Assembly (NCBI RefSeq): GCF_002632615.1
Contig: NZ_NITZ01000001.1
Coordinates: forward strand, 62,001-126,000
Length of the DNA: 64,000 nt
Source of the DNA: Xenorhabdus miraniensis
GTDB taxonomy: Bacteria; Pseudomonadota; Gammaproteobacteria; Enterobacterales; Enterobacteriaceae
Reading direction: 5' to 3'
Below the pieces are notes generated by a model. That model was not told the origin of the DNA. It did not search any database and saw nothing but the letters and a program-made list of their open reading frames with translations. Each line of letters starts with the position of its first letter. Within the stretch, counting starts at the first letter, position 1. The position numbers were made by a program, and so were the translations under genes. Shown in pieces: positions 56,414 to 64,000 of the stretch.

Positions 56414-57466
56414 TCACTGACCTGCTTTCAATTTATGGAAATACTCTTCATACAGGATATTGGCATTGCCAACATCATTCTGCCATTCCCCTTTCTGGAT
56501 CACAGCTTCATCGGGATACAAAGATTTATCTTCTGTCATTTCTTTTGACAGTAATTTTTTCGCACCCAAGTTCGGGGTTGGGTAACCAATTTTATTGGCA
56601 ACCTGTGCCGCAATTTCTGGACGTAACAAGAAATCAATTAACTTCATTGCACCATCGACATTCTTGGCATTCGCCGGAATAGCCAGACTATCCATCCAGA
56701 AAATTCCGCCTTCTTTCGGCCAGATAATATCAACAGGTGTGCCAGCCTGACGCGCAACATAAGCAGAGCCAGTCCACATCATGCCGATATCAACCTCACC
56801 TTCCATAAATGGATTGGCCGGGTTATCAGAGTTAAATGCCAGTACGTTTGGCATCAGTTTTCTCAGTTCCTGATAAGCAGCTTCAATCTCTTTCGGATCG
56901 GTAGTATTACCGGAATATCCCAGTTTCAACAGCGCCATTTGGAAGACTTCACGCGCATCGTCAGTCAGTACTAAGCTGCCTTTGTACTCTGGCTTCCAAA
57001 AATCAGCCCAGGAAGAAATAGTTTTAGGATCAATATTATCGCTGTTGACGCCAATCGCCGTTGCGCCCCAAATATAAGGAATCGAATAATCATTATTCGG
57101 GTCGAAAGACTTATGCAGCAAGTTAGGATCAAGATTATGGAAATTGCTCAATTTACTTGTATCGATTTTTTGCAACATCCCTTCTTTACTCATCTTTGAG
57201 ACAAAGTAAGTAGATGGAACCACTAAATCGTAAGCGCCGTCTTTATAGGTTTTCAGCTTGGTATACATGCTCTCATTGGATTCATAGGTGGAATAAATCA
57301 CCTTAATCCCAGTTTCTTTAGTGAACTGGTTGAGCAAACCAGGCGGAACATATTCAGTCCAGTTGTAGAAATACAGCGTCTTGCCATCATTAGCAGAAGC
57401 GGCATTCACCAAACCCATGCTTAATGCCATCATCCCAGCGGCTAACAGATAAAACCACTTTTTCAT
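56414..57466 (-). CDS. potD: Spermidine/putrescine ABC transporter, periplasmic binding protein PotD
   Basis: 350 residues with a signal peptide (MKKWFYLLAAGMMALSMGLVN...). TLYFYNWTEYVPPGLLNQF and YDLVVPSTYFVSKM are the PotD hallmarks; WADFWKPEYKGSLVLTDD and the DIGMMWTGSAY region form the polyamine site. Delivers polyamines to PotBC-A. Separated from potC by 282 bp, unlike the tight E. coli arrangement. Confidence 0.95.
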   Translation of the reverse strand: MKKWFYLLAAGMMALSMGLVNAASANDGKTLYFYNWTEYVPPGLLNQFTKETGIKVIYSTYESNESMYTKLKTYKDGAYDLVVPSTYFVSKMSKEGMLQKIDTSKLSNFHNLDPNLLHKSFDPNNDYSIPYIWGATAIGVNSDNIDPKTISSWADFWKPEYKGSLVLTDDAREVFQMALLKLGYSGNTTDPKEIEAAYQELRKLMPNVLAFNSDNPANPFMEGEVDIGMMWTGSAYVARQAGTPVDIIWPKEGGIFWMDSLAIPANAKNVDGAMKLIDFLLRPEIAAQVANKIGYPTPNLGAKKLLSKEMTEDKSLYPDEAVIQKGEWQNDVGNANILYEEYFHKLKAGQ

Positions 57467-57748
57467 GTCATGCTTTCCACGCAGTCAGTGCGTTAGTATC
57501 GTATATAGGTTCAACATGAACCTACCCCCCAAAAAAAGCTATTATAAAAGCCGCATTTTATAGGGTAAAGCCTGAAGTGATTGCCCTTCATAACTATCTT
57601 TTACATCTATCTACGAACTAGCCGCAACATATTGGTTCGCTATTGCTCGCGGTCATATTTTTATTGATGAAAACAAGCGAACAGCTCTGAATACCACGAT
57701 GTTATTCCTGAAGCGTGGCCAACCTGCAACCACGCTGAATAGAGAAGT
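57467..57748. other. Gap between potC and potD
   Basis: No gene. GCGTGG (57713-57718) and CCACGC (57730-57735) form a small hairpin just past the potC stop. In E. coli the two genes are adjacent, so potD may have its own promoter here. Confidence 0.4.
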
Positions 57749-58528
57749 TTAGGATTTACTGGTGCGATCACGCATAACAAATTGGCTAATCAATACCAGA
57801 ACCAACGACATCATTAACAAAATTGTTGCCAATGCGTTAACTTCCGGCGAAACCCCGACTTTGACCATTGAATAGATCTTCAGTGGCAGAATTTCATAAC
57901 TTGGCCCTGTTACAAATGAGGAAACGACCACATCATCCATCGACAAGGTAAAGCTCAGTAACCAACTTGCCATCACTGCCGGCATCGCCAATGGCAGGAT
58001 GATTTTACGCAGGATAGTCAGTTCACCTGCCCCCAAATCGCGCGCCGCCTCCAGCATTTTGACATCGAAATCTTTCAGGCGGGAGTAAACCGTCACAACC
58101 ACAAACGGCAGGCAGAAAGTGATGTGCGAAAACAGCAGTGACCAGAACCCAAGTGAGATGCCGAGCAGCATAAACAGCACCAGTAATGAAATCGCCATCA
58201 CAATATCCGGCGACATCATCACGACAAACAACATACCGCCAACAAACTTTTTGCCACGGAACGAGTAACGATACAGGGCAACCGCAGTCAGGGAACCAAT
58301 CAGCGTGGCGAACGTGGCGGATGCTACTGCCATCGTCAGGGAGTGGCCTGCCGCTTGTAGCAGGCTGTCATTGGAGAACAGCAGGCTATACCACTCGGTG
58401 GTAAAACCCTGCCAGCTAATGCCAAAGCGTGACTGGTTAAACGAACTTACCAGCAGAATAATAATCGGGATATACAGGTAAGCATAAACGATGGTCATGA
58501 AGCCACCGCGCAACAGGCGTCCGATCAT
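57749..58528 (-). CDS. potC: Spermidine/putrescine ABC transporter permease PotC
   Basis: 259 residues, six membrane segments. [19 protein letters not shown] matches E. coli PotC almost exactly; the EAA loop that docks on PotA is [19 protein letters not shown]. Overlaps potB by 4 bp. Confidence 0.96.
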   Translation of the reverse strand: MIGRLLRGGFMTIVYAYLYIPIIILLVSSFNQSRFGISWQGFTTEWYSLLFSNDSLLQAAGHSLTMAVASATFATLIGSLTAVALYRYSFRGKKFVGGMLFVVMMSPDIVMAISLLVLFMLLGISLGFWSLLFSHITFCLPFVVVTVYSRLKDFDVKMLEAARDLGAGELTILRKIILPLAMPAVMASWLLSFTLSMDDVVVSSFVTGPSYEILPLKIYSMVKVGVSPEVNALATILLMMSLVLVLISQFVMRDRTSKS

Positions 58529-59385
58529 TCCAGTTCTACCTTCTTGTTCAGCAGCTTAGCCGCACGATAGTAAACCAACAACATCAGCCCCATCACCAGC
58601 GTCAGACAGATGCTGGTCGCCGCCCCAAACGGCCAATCGCGGATATTGAGGAACTGGCTCTTAATCACGTTACCGATCAGCAGATTTTTCGCCCCGCCCA
58701 TCAAGTCAGCCACATAGAACAGCCCCATCGCAGGCAGCAGTACCAGCAGACAACCCGCAATAATGCCCGGTATCGTCAGTGGTACGATAATGCGGATAAA
58801 GGTCTGTAACTTACCTGCACCTAAATCGCGCGCCGCTTCCAGACAGGAATTATCCAGTTTCTCAATGCTGGAATAGAGCGGCATTACCATAAACGGCAGC
58901 AAGATATAAACCAGTCCCAGCACAACCGCTTCAGAGGTATACATTATGCGCAGCGGCTTATCGATAACCCCCACCCACAGCAGAAAATCATTCAAATAGC
59001 CACGGGTACTGAGGAACATTTTCAAGCCATAAATACGGATTAACGAGTTCGTCCAGAACGGTACAATCAGCAAAAACAGCATGAGCGGACGCAGTTTCTT
59101 CGGCATTCGTGCCAGAAAAAAAGCAAACGGATAACCAATCACCAGACAGCACAGCGTCGCCACAATCGCCATATTCAGCGAATGCAGCAACACTTCGGCA
59201 TACAGCGGATCGAACAACCGGGTGTAGTTATCCAGTGAAAATACCATCTGTACCAGATTGGCATCATCACGGGTGAGGAAGCTGGTTCCGATGATCATCA
59301 GGTTCGGCAGAAAGACGAACAGCATCAACCACGATACCACGCCCGTAATGACGACATTCTGGAATAGTTTACGCGTCTTCTTCAT
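58525..59385 (-). CDS. potB: Spermidine/putrescine ABC transporter permease PotB
   Basis: 286 residues from the ATG at 59385, which gives [13 protein letters not shown], the counterpart of the E. coli start. [20 protein letters not shown] and [18 protein letters not shown] are PotB-specific; EAA loop [18 protein letters not shown]. Overlaps the end of potA by 17 bp, indicating coupled translation. Confidence 0.96.
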   Translation of the reverse strand: MKKTRKLFQNVVITGVVSWLMLFVFLPNLMIIGTSFLTRDDANLVQMVFSLDNYTRLFDPLYAEVLLHSLNMAIVATLCCLVIGYPFAFFLARMPKKLRPLMLFLLIVPFWTNSLIRIYGLKMFLSTRGYLNDFLLWVGVIDKPLRIMYTSEAVVLGLVYILLPFMVMPLYSSIEKLDNSCLEAARDLGAGKLQTFIRIIVPLTIPGIIAGCLLVLLPAMGLFYVADLMGGAKNLLIGNVIKSQFLNIRDWPFGAATSICLTLVMGLMLLVYYRAAKLLNKKVELE

Positions 59386-60484
59386 CGACCAGCACAACCT
59401 CCCAGCTTTCTACCCAAGTGACGGCAATCTTCTGGTTCAGGGAATGGTCAACATCAGGATCGTCTTCATTAAAGAATTCGCTCACCATAACCATTTTGCC
59501 ATTTTCCATTTCGACCACAGAATCCAGTGTCATGCCCTTGTAGTTACGTTCACGGACATAACCAATCAAACCCGATACTTGCTCACCGTTATTGATCTCT
59601 TCCACGCGCAGATCTTCCGGGCGCAGCAACACTTTCAGCGTTTGCCCAACCGTCACTGGCAGTGCGGTGAAAATATCACATTCGTGTCCTTCGACATTGG
59701 CGCGTATCCGCTGCTCATCAATACGATGCAACACTTCGGCATCAAAGATATTGATTTCGCCGATAAAACGGGCAACAAACAGGTTTTTCGGCTCTTCATA
59801 AATCTCACGCGGAGAACCATCCTGTTCGATCCGCCCGTCACGCATCACTACGATACGGTCTGACATGACCAGCGCTTCTTCCTGATCATGGGTAACGAAG
59901 ATAAAGGTAATACCGAGCTTGCGCTGAAGCGCTTTCAGCTCATTTTGCATCTGCTTGCGCAATTTGTAATCGAGTGCGGACAGTGATTCATCCAACAGCA
60001 AGACCTTGGGTTTATTCACAACCGCACGGGCAATTGCCACACGCTGCTGCTGGCCACCGGAAAGCTGGGCGGGTTTACGCTGGGCAAACTCTTCAAGCTG
60101 AACCATGCGCAATGCTTCCTCAACACGCGGAGCAATCTCTTTTTCCGGTGTTTTCTGCATTCGAAGGCCAAAAGCGACGTTTTCAAATACGGTCATATGG
60201 GGGAACAGGGCATAACTTTGGAAGACCGTATTAACGTGACGGTGCTCGGCCGGGATATCGGTAATATCCAGCCCTTCCAGTAAAATCTTGCCGCAGTCCG
60301 CATCTTCCAGCCCGGCAATCAGACGGAGTACTGTGGTTTTGCCACAACCGGATGGCCCAAGAATGGTCAGGAACTCGCCATCATTGATTGTCAGATCGAG
60401 CTGTGAAATAACTTGTTTGTCATCGAAGCCTTTACTTAAGGCTTTCAATTCAACAAGTGGTGTCAGAGAGGTATTCTCAGTCAT
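59369..60484 (-). CDS. potA: Spermidine/putrescine ABC transporter ATPase PotA
   Basis: 371 residues. Walker [11 protein letters not shown]-loop [12 protein letters not shown], signature [14 protein letters not shown], Walker [14 protein letters not shown]-loop VTHDQEEAL, followed by the regulatory C-terminal OB-like domain ([15 protein letters not shown]). First gene of potABCD on the minus strand. Confidence 0.96.
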   Translation of the reverse strand: MTENTSLTPLVELKALSKGFDDKQVISQLDLTINDGEFLTILGPSGCGKTTVLRLIAGLEDADCGKILLEGLDITDIPAEHRHVNTVFQSYALFPHMTVFENVAFGLRMQKTPEKEIAPRVEEALRMVQLEEFAQRKPAQLSGGQQQRVAIARAVVNKPKVLLLDESLSALDYKLRKQMQNELKALQRKLGITFIFVTHDQEEALVMSDRIVVMRDGRIEQDGSPREIYEEPKNLFVARFIGEINIFDAEVLHRIDEQRIRANVEGHECDIFTALPVTVGQTLKVLLRPEDLRVEEINNGEQVSGLIGYVRERNYKGMTLDSVVEMENGKMVMVSEFFNEDDPDVDHSLNQKIAVTWVESWEVVLVDEEDA

Positions 60485-61512
60485 TTATGCTATCATCTAT
60501 CCCTTGGAATAATGCAGATAGAACCGCCACGGGAAAAGACTGTGTTAGCTAGCAGGAAGCATCATTTCTTCGCTAAAGCTCAAAGCCAGTGGCGCCGGTT
60601 GAAATTACGAAGCGCGCATAATAAACGCAGTAAGCCCAAATTGAAAGCCGAAACAATGACAATATGTCATTTTTTATTATCATTTCACGGATGATAACAT
60701 TATGTACTATTTCGAACCTAATTTTTCCTGTTGGAAATAATTTCTTATTGATTATTTTGCAACCACACAAACACCCCGGTTTCACCTCAATCATTCCCCC
60801 CACCCACCGAGGCTTACAAAAACACCAACATTTGTCTTCCTGTTGCAACATTCTGACTCTCTTTTCATACTAATAATCATCATTCAAAAACAGAACTCTT
60901 TTTTTGATATCGGAATTCATTAATTTATTAGTATTATTTTTTATTGTTTTAATAACGAGTTTTATAATTTATTATTTTTACTGAAATTAAAATAATTAAG
61001 CTTGGATTGTGCTTTTATCTCCGAAGAGGCGATCTTGGTTAGGACGGTGTTGATTGAGGTTTTTTGTAGGTGGCTGCAACTCCTGAAACTTACCTAATCG
61101 TCGGTTTAATATAGCTCTTCACGACACTGATAGCAGTGATTAACTCTCTTATCATGGATTTTCTGAAATAAATAACTGCTAATGAGATTTGATCCACAAA
61201 AATACAGCAGATTCTTCTATATCCTATTGTTATGTAAGTTACTTACATAACTCTACACTAATAAATAATTCATAAGCCCACTATCCTTGTAATAAGGAAG
61301 ATTATTATGAGGACGATCCCCATATATCCATATATATGGGGAACAGAATAACAAACCAATCATGCGTCGAAAATTGACGTGGTAAGGCAACAATAGGCTC
61401 ATCAAGAATAAAGAAGATGCTGGCAGAGAAACTTCATGTGGTCAACCACGTGATACACTCAACGTATCATAGATGCTACAAACCCAAGGTAAAAATCACC
61501 AAAATTCTCACC
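60485..61512. other. Long intergenic region between potA and eda, no supported gene
   Basis: About 1 kb, AT-rich. It must include the pot promoter at its left end. A minus-strand stretch at about 60990-61115 (reading ...LGKFQELQPPTKNLNQH...) looks weakly coding and could be a gene remnant, but I cannot name it. TCCCCATATAT/ATATATGGGGA (61317-61342) forms an 11-bp hairpin. Confidence 0.35.
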
Positions 61513-62151
61513 TCAGCAAACAGTAACTAACTCCACCGCCTCCCGTACCAATTTACCTATCTTTTTCCACTCCTTATCTCGGATCAACTGTGGGCTGACC
61601 ATCCAGGATCCACCACATGCAGCAATTTGTGGGATAGCAAGATAATCGCGAATGTTCTTAACACTGATCCCACCTGTTGGCATGACTTGTAACTGTGGGT
61701 ACGGTGCAAGTAATGCTTTAATCATCGCAATTCCGCCCGATGGCTCAGCAGGAAAGAATTTGACAAAATCGATGCCTAATTCCAGCGCTTGTTCGATCGT
61801 GCTGGCGTTATTCACACCGGGAATGATAGGGATACCGATTTGCTGGCACGCCTGTACGGTGTTTGGGTTAAGTCCCGGGGAGACAACAAACTCTGCCCCT
61901 GCTAATTTTGCCTGACGAACATGTTCACGATGAAGCACGGTTCCTGCACCGATCAGCATATCTGGCCGCTCAGCCTTCAGCAGGCTAATCGCTTCGGCGG
62001 CACTCTCGGTACGAAACGTAATTTCAGCCACAGGCAGGCCGTTGTCTGCTAATGCGTGACCAAGAGGAATGATATCTCTGGCCTCTTCAATGGCTATCAC
62101 AGGTACAATTTTAATCTGACGCAGACGTATCATCATCTCTTGCATTTTCAT
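61513..62151 (-). CDS. eda: KDPG/KHG aldolase
   Basis: 212 residues. Splits 2-keto-3-deoxy-6-phosphogluconate to pyruvate and glyceraldehyde-3-phosphate in the Entner-Doudoroff and hexuronate routes. The catalytic Glu lies in VAEITFRTESA and the Schiff-base Lys in DFVKFFPAEPSGG; IPGVNNASTI is also conserved. GGAGAGA precedes the ATG at 62151. The gene overlaps the 3' end of kdgK by 41 bp, so the two are coupled. Confidence 0.93.
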   Translation of the reverse strand: MKMQEMMIRLRQIKIVPVIAIEEARDIIPLGHALADNGLPVAEITFRTESAAEAISLLKAERPDMLIGAGTVLHREHVRQAKLAGAEFVVSPGLNPNTVQACQQIGIPIIPGVNNASTIEQALELGIDFVKFFPAEPSGGIAMIKALLAPYPQLQVMPTGGISVKNIRDYLAIPQIAACGGSWMVSPQLIRDKEWKKIGKLVREAVELVTVC

Positions 62152-63121
62152 TCTCTCCGATTTCGTTCGAATTAAAAAAACGGGCGGTAACCTCTTGTGT
62201 CGCAGCCTGCGGAATAATCGCCCCTTTATGCTGGATCACAACCCCTGCGAGCTGATGCCCCATTAATGCTGAATCATGAACGGATTTCCCATTTAACAGC
62301 CCCGCAATAAAACCCGCATTAAAAGCATCACCCGCCGAAGTGGTATCAACGACGGGTGTAACAGGTTGAGTCTTAATATGTTGTGTGGCATTGCAACCGC
62401 TTAAGTCACGATAAAAACAGCCCCGTTTACCCGCTTTGATAATGGCTTGTTTAACCCTCATTCTTTGCAGGCGATGAAAACTTTCCTCAGTTGAAGTATC
62501 TCCCCAGAGACTCGCTTCATCATCGTCAGTGACTAATGCAATATCCGTGATGGCATACATTTGCTGATAACACTCACGGGCTTGCGTTTCATGTTCCCAT
62601 AAGGCCGGACGATAATTACTGTCAAAGAAAATCACTTTCCCTTCAGAAGATAACTGTTTCAAATCAATTAGCAGCAATTGGCGATCATTTTCGGGCAAAA
62701 TAGCCAGGCTGATCCCACTGAGACAGAGCACATCCATGTTCTGCAATTGCTGGCGCACTATGGGGTAATCAGGATGCTGCAAGAGATAACGCGCCGCCGA
62801 GTTATTGCGCCAGTAAAGAAACGTGCGCTCACCTTTTTCATCAAGTTGGATCAGGTATAAACCGGGCTGATGTGCGCTATCACGCAACACTAACGAAGTA
62901 TTAATGCCCTCTTGCTGCCAGCGTGAGATCATGCCTTCACTCAAGGGATCCGTTCCCATCGCCGTAACGAAATGGATATCAAGCATATCGCCCCCAGCGC
63001 GAGCCAGATAGACCGCACTGTTCAGCACATCACCGCCATAGCTTTGTGTCATGGCACCAAATGGGATGCCATTTAGCTCAATCATACATTCGCCAATCAG
63101 GGCAATTTTCCGCATCTGCAT
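62111..63121 (-). CDS. kdgK: 2-keto-3-deoxygluconate kinase
   Basis: 336-residue PfkB-family sugar kinase. MRKIALIGECMIELNG and SYGGDVLNSAVYLARAGGD at the N-terminus, and the C-terminal anion hole/catalytic base DTTSAGDAFNAGFIAGLL. It phosphorylates KDG to KDPG, the substrate of the aldolase encoded next. Separated from uxaC by 3 bp. Confidence 0.94.
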   Translation of the reverse strand: MQMRKIALIGECMIELNGIPFGAMTQSYGGDVLNSAVYLARAGGDMLDIHFVTAMGTDPLSEGMISRWQQEGINTSLVLRDSAHQPGLYLIQLDEKGERTFLYWRNNSAARYLLQHPDYPIVRQQLQNMDVLCLSGISLAILPENDRQLLLIDLKQLSSEGKVIFFDSNYRPALWEHETQARECYQQMYAITDIALVTDDDEASLWGDTSTEESFHRLQRMRVKQAIIKAGKRGCFYRDLSGCNATQHIKTQPVTPVVDTTSAGDAFNAGFIAGLLNGKSVHDSALMGHQLAGVVIQHKGAIIPQAATQEVTARFFNSNEIGENENARDDDTSASD

Positions 63122-63124
63122 TCT

Positions 63125-64000
63125 TTAACCCTTCACTGCCTGAAAATAACGTTCAGCATTATTGAAACAGATATCCTGAACTATCTGTCCCAGCATTTTT
63201 TCATCATGTGGGATTTCGCCATTTTCGGCCCAGTTCCCCAGCATATCGCAGAGAATGCGCCGAAAGTATTCATGACGGGTATAGGATAAAAAACTGCGTG
63301 AATCTGTCAGCATACCGACAAACTGGCTTAATAAGCCTAACTGAGAGAGTTGCTCTAGTTGGCGCTGCATACCATCTTTTTGATCGTTAAACCACCAGCC
63401 CGATCCAAATTGGATTTTTCCCCCGATACTTTTCCCATCCTGTGCAAGAATTCCGCCCTGAAAATTGCCGATCATGGTAGCGATCACTTCATTATCGCGG
63501 GGGTTTAAGCAGTAGAGAATGGTTTTCGGTAATTCGTCTGTTTTATCCATCTCATCCAGCAAGCGTGATAATGGGTAAGCGATCTGATTATCCCCAATGG
63601 AATCAAAGCCGCTGTCCGGCCCTAACAGATTAAACATACGCGTGTTGTTATTGCGCAAAGCGCCAATATGTATTTGCATTACCCAGCCGCGTTTTGCGTA
63701 CTGCTTACCTAACCAAACCAGCACCGCGGTTGTGAATTGCGCTATTTCTAATTCGCTGAGTAATTGCCCTTGTCTGCGCTTTTGCAAAATAATATCTAAC
63801 ACTTTTTCGTCAGGTGTCGGCGCATAACGTAACTGTTCAATACCATGATCCGATGCCACACAACCGTGATCCTGAAAGTGTTCGAGGCGGCGCTCTAACG
63901 CCTGCAATAAATCAGCAAAACGCCTGATAACAATATCTGCGACTTCTCCTAATCGTTCGAGATAGTCACAAAAACCCGGCAACTCAATCTTGAAGACTTT
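63125..64000 (-). CDS. uxaC: Glucuronate/galacturonate isomerase UxaC (partial, N-terminus off window)
   Basis: The C-terminal 291 residues of about 470 are visible; the frame is open to the window edge ([18 protein letters not shown]), so the Met at 63982 is internal. [21 protein letters not shown] and [20 protein letters not shown] are diagnostic. First step of hexuronate breakdown, upstream of kdgK and eda in the same operon. Confidence 0.95.
   Translation of the reverse strand, partial: KVFKIELPGFCDYLERLGEVADIVIRRFADLLQALERRLEHFQDHGCVASDHGIEQLRYAPTPDEKVLDIILQKRRQGQLLSELEIAQFTTAVLVWLGKQYAKRGWVMQIHIGALRNNNTRMFNLLGPDSGFDSIGDNQIAYPLSRLLDEMDKTDELPKTILYCLNPRDNEVIATMIGNFQGGILAQDGKSIGGKIQFGSGWWFNDQKDGMQRQLEQLSQLGLLSQFVGMLTDSRSFLSYTRHEYFRRILCDMLGNWAENGEIPHDEKMLGQIVQDICFNNAERYFQAVKG

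Noticed and set aside
60573..60851. 92-codon minus-strand frame upstream of potA
   Set aside because: Cys-rich, no plausible ribosome site, and composition like the surrounding non-coding DNA.
61317..61342. Hairpin with TCCCC...GGGGA that superficially resembles a CRISPR repeat stem
   Set aside because: The stem interior is AT (ATATAT), there is no leader and no second copy; likely coincidence.

Overview
The window looks like a chromosomal segment of an enterobacterium in the Xenorhabdus/Photorhabdus neighbourhood (Morganellaceae). This rests on moderate GC, proteins very close to E. coli orthologues (GntR, PotABCD, UxaC), and a type I-E CRISPR system with GTGTTCCCC...GGGGATAAACCG repeats. 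The genus is an inference. No rRNA or tRNA genes were seen.

Layout. (1) 1-5.5 kb: the 5' part of gntR, then a minus-strand beta-glucoside PTS operon (IIB-IIC-IIA-GH4 phospho-beta-glucosidase-LacI regulator) preceded by a perfect 34-bp operator-like palindrome. (2) 5.6-24 kb: a large type I-E CRISPR-Cas island. It holds three full arrays (22, 5 and 25 repeats), one inverted leader with a single repeat and no spacers, one degenerate mini-array, decayed repeats, a RelBE-type toxin-antitoxin pair, a VOC/bleomycin-resistance-like gene and a complete cas3-cas8e-cas11-cas7-cas5-cas6e-cas1-cas2 operon. A three-gene lipoprotein/outer-membrane operon lies between arrays 2 and 3. (3) 24.2-47.0 kb: an aromatic-catabolism island. 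One block encodes IorAB-like 2-oxoacid oxidoreductase, thioesterase, FAD monooxygenase/OYE fusion, gentisate-dioxygenase-like enzyme, FAH-family hydrolase, nitrilase, maleate isomerase and a MarR regulator, with a divergent AraC regulator. The other encodes an SDR, StyA/StyB-like two-component monooxygenase, isatin-hydrolase-like cyclase, FAD oxidoreductase and an outer-membrane porin. A TerD-vWA gene and an ABC-F ATPase lie between the blocks. (4) 47.4-50.4 kb: Ail/Lom protein, metY and yefM-yoeB. (5) 50.5-54.6 kb: a compact four-gene cluster (KAS III, 3beta-HSD-like reductase, MBL hydrolase, CoF/F390-synthetase-like adenylating enzyme) resembling a rewired Ole pathway. (6) 55.5-60.5 kb: a phosphorothioate-DNA-type HNH endonuclease and potABCD. 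(7) 61.5-64 kb: eda-kdgK-uxaC hexuronate genes, with uxaC cut by the window end.

Two candidate new systems stand out. The two aromatic blocks can be read as one route: indole to isatin to isatinate (StyAB, SDR, cyclase), then oxidative decarboxylation by IorAB to an aminobenzoyl-CoA, ring hydroxylation, thioester hydrolysis, gentisate-type ring cleavage, and finally maleate to fumarate. Separately, the degenerate mini-CRISPR carries a pseudo-spacer that matches, at 20 of 26 positions and next to an AAG trinucleotide, a palindromic region just upstream of a small HTH ORF. That recalls crRNA-like autorepression circuits, but both sequences are T-rich and the match needs statistical testing.
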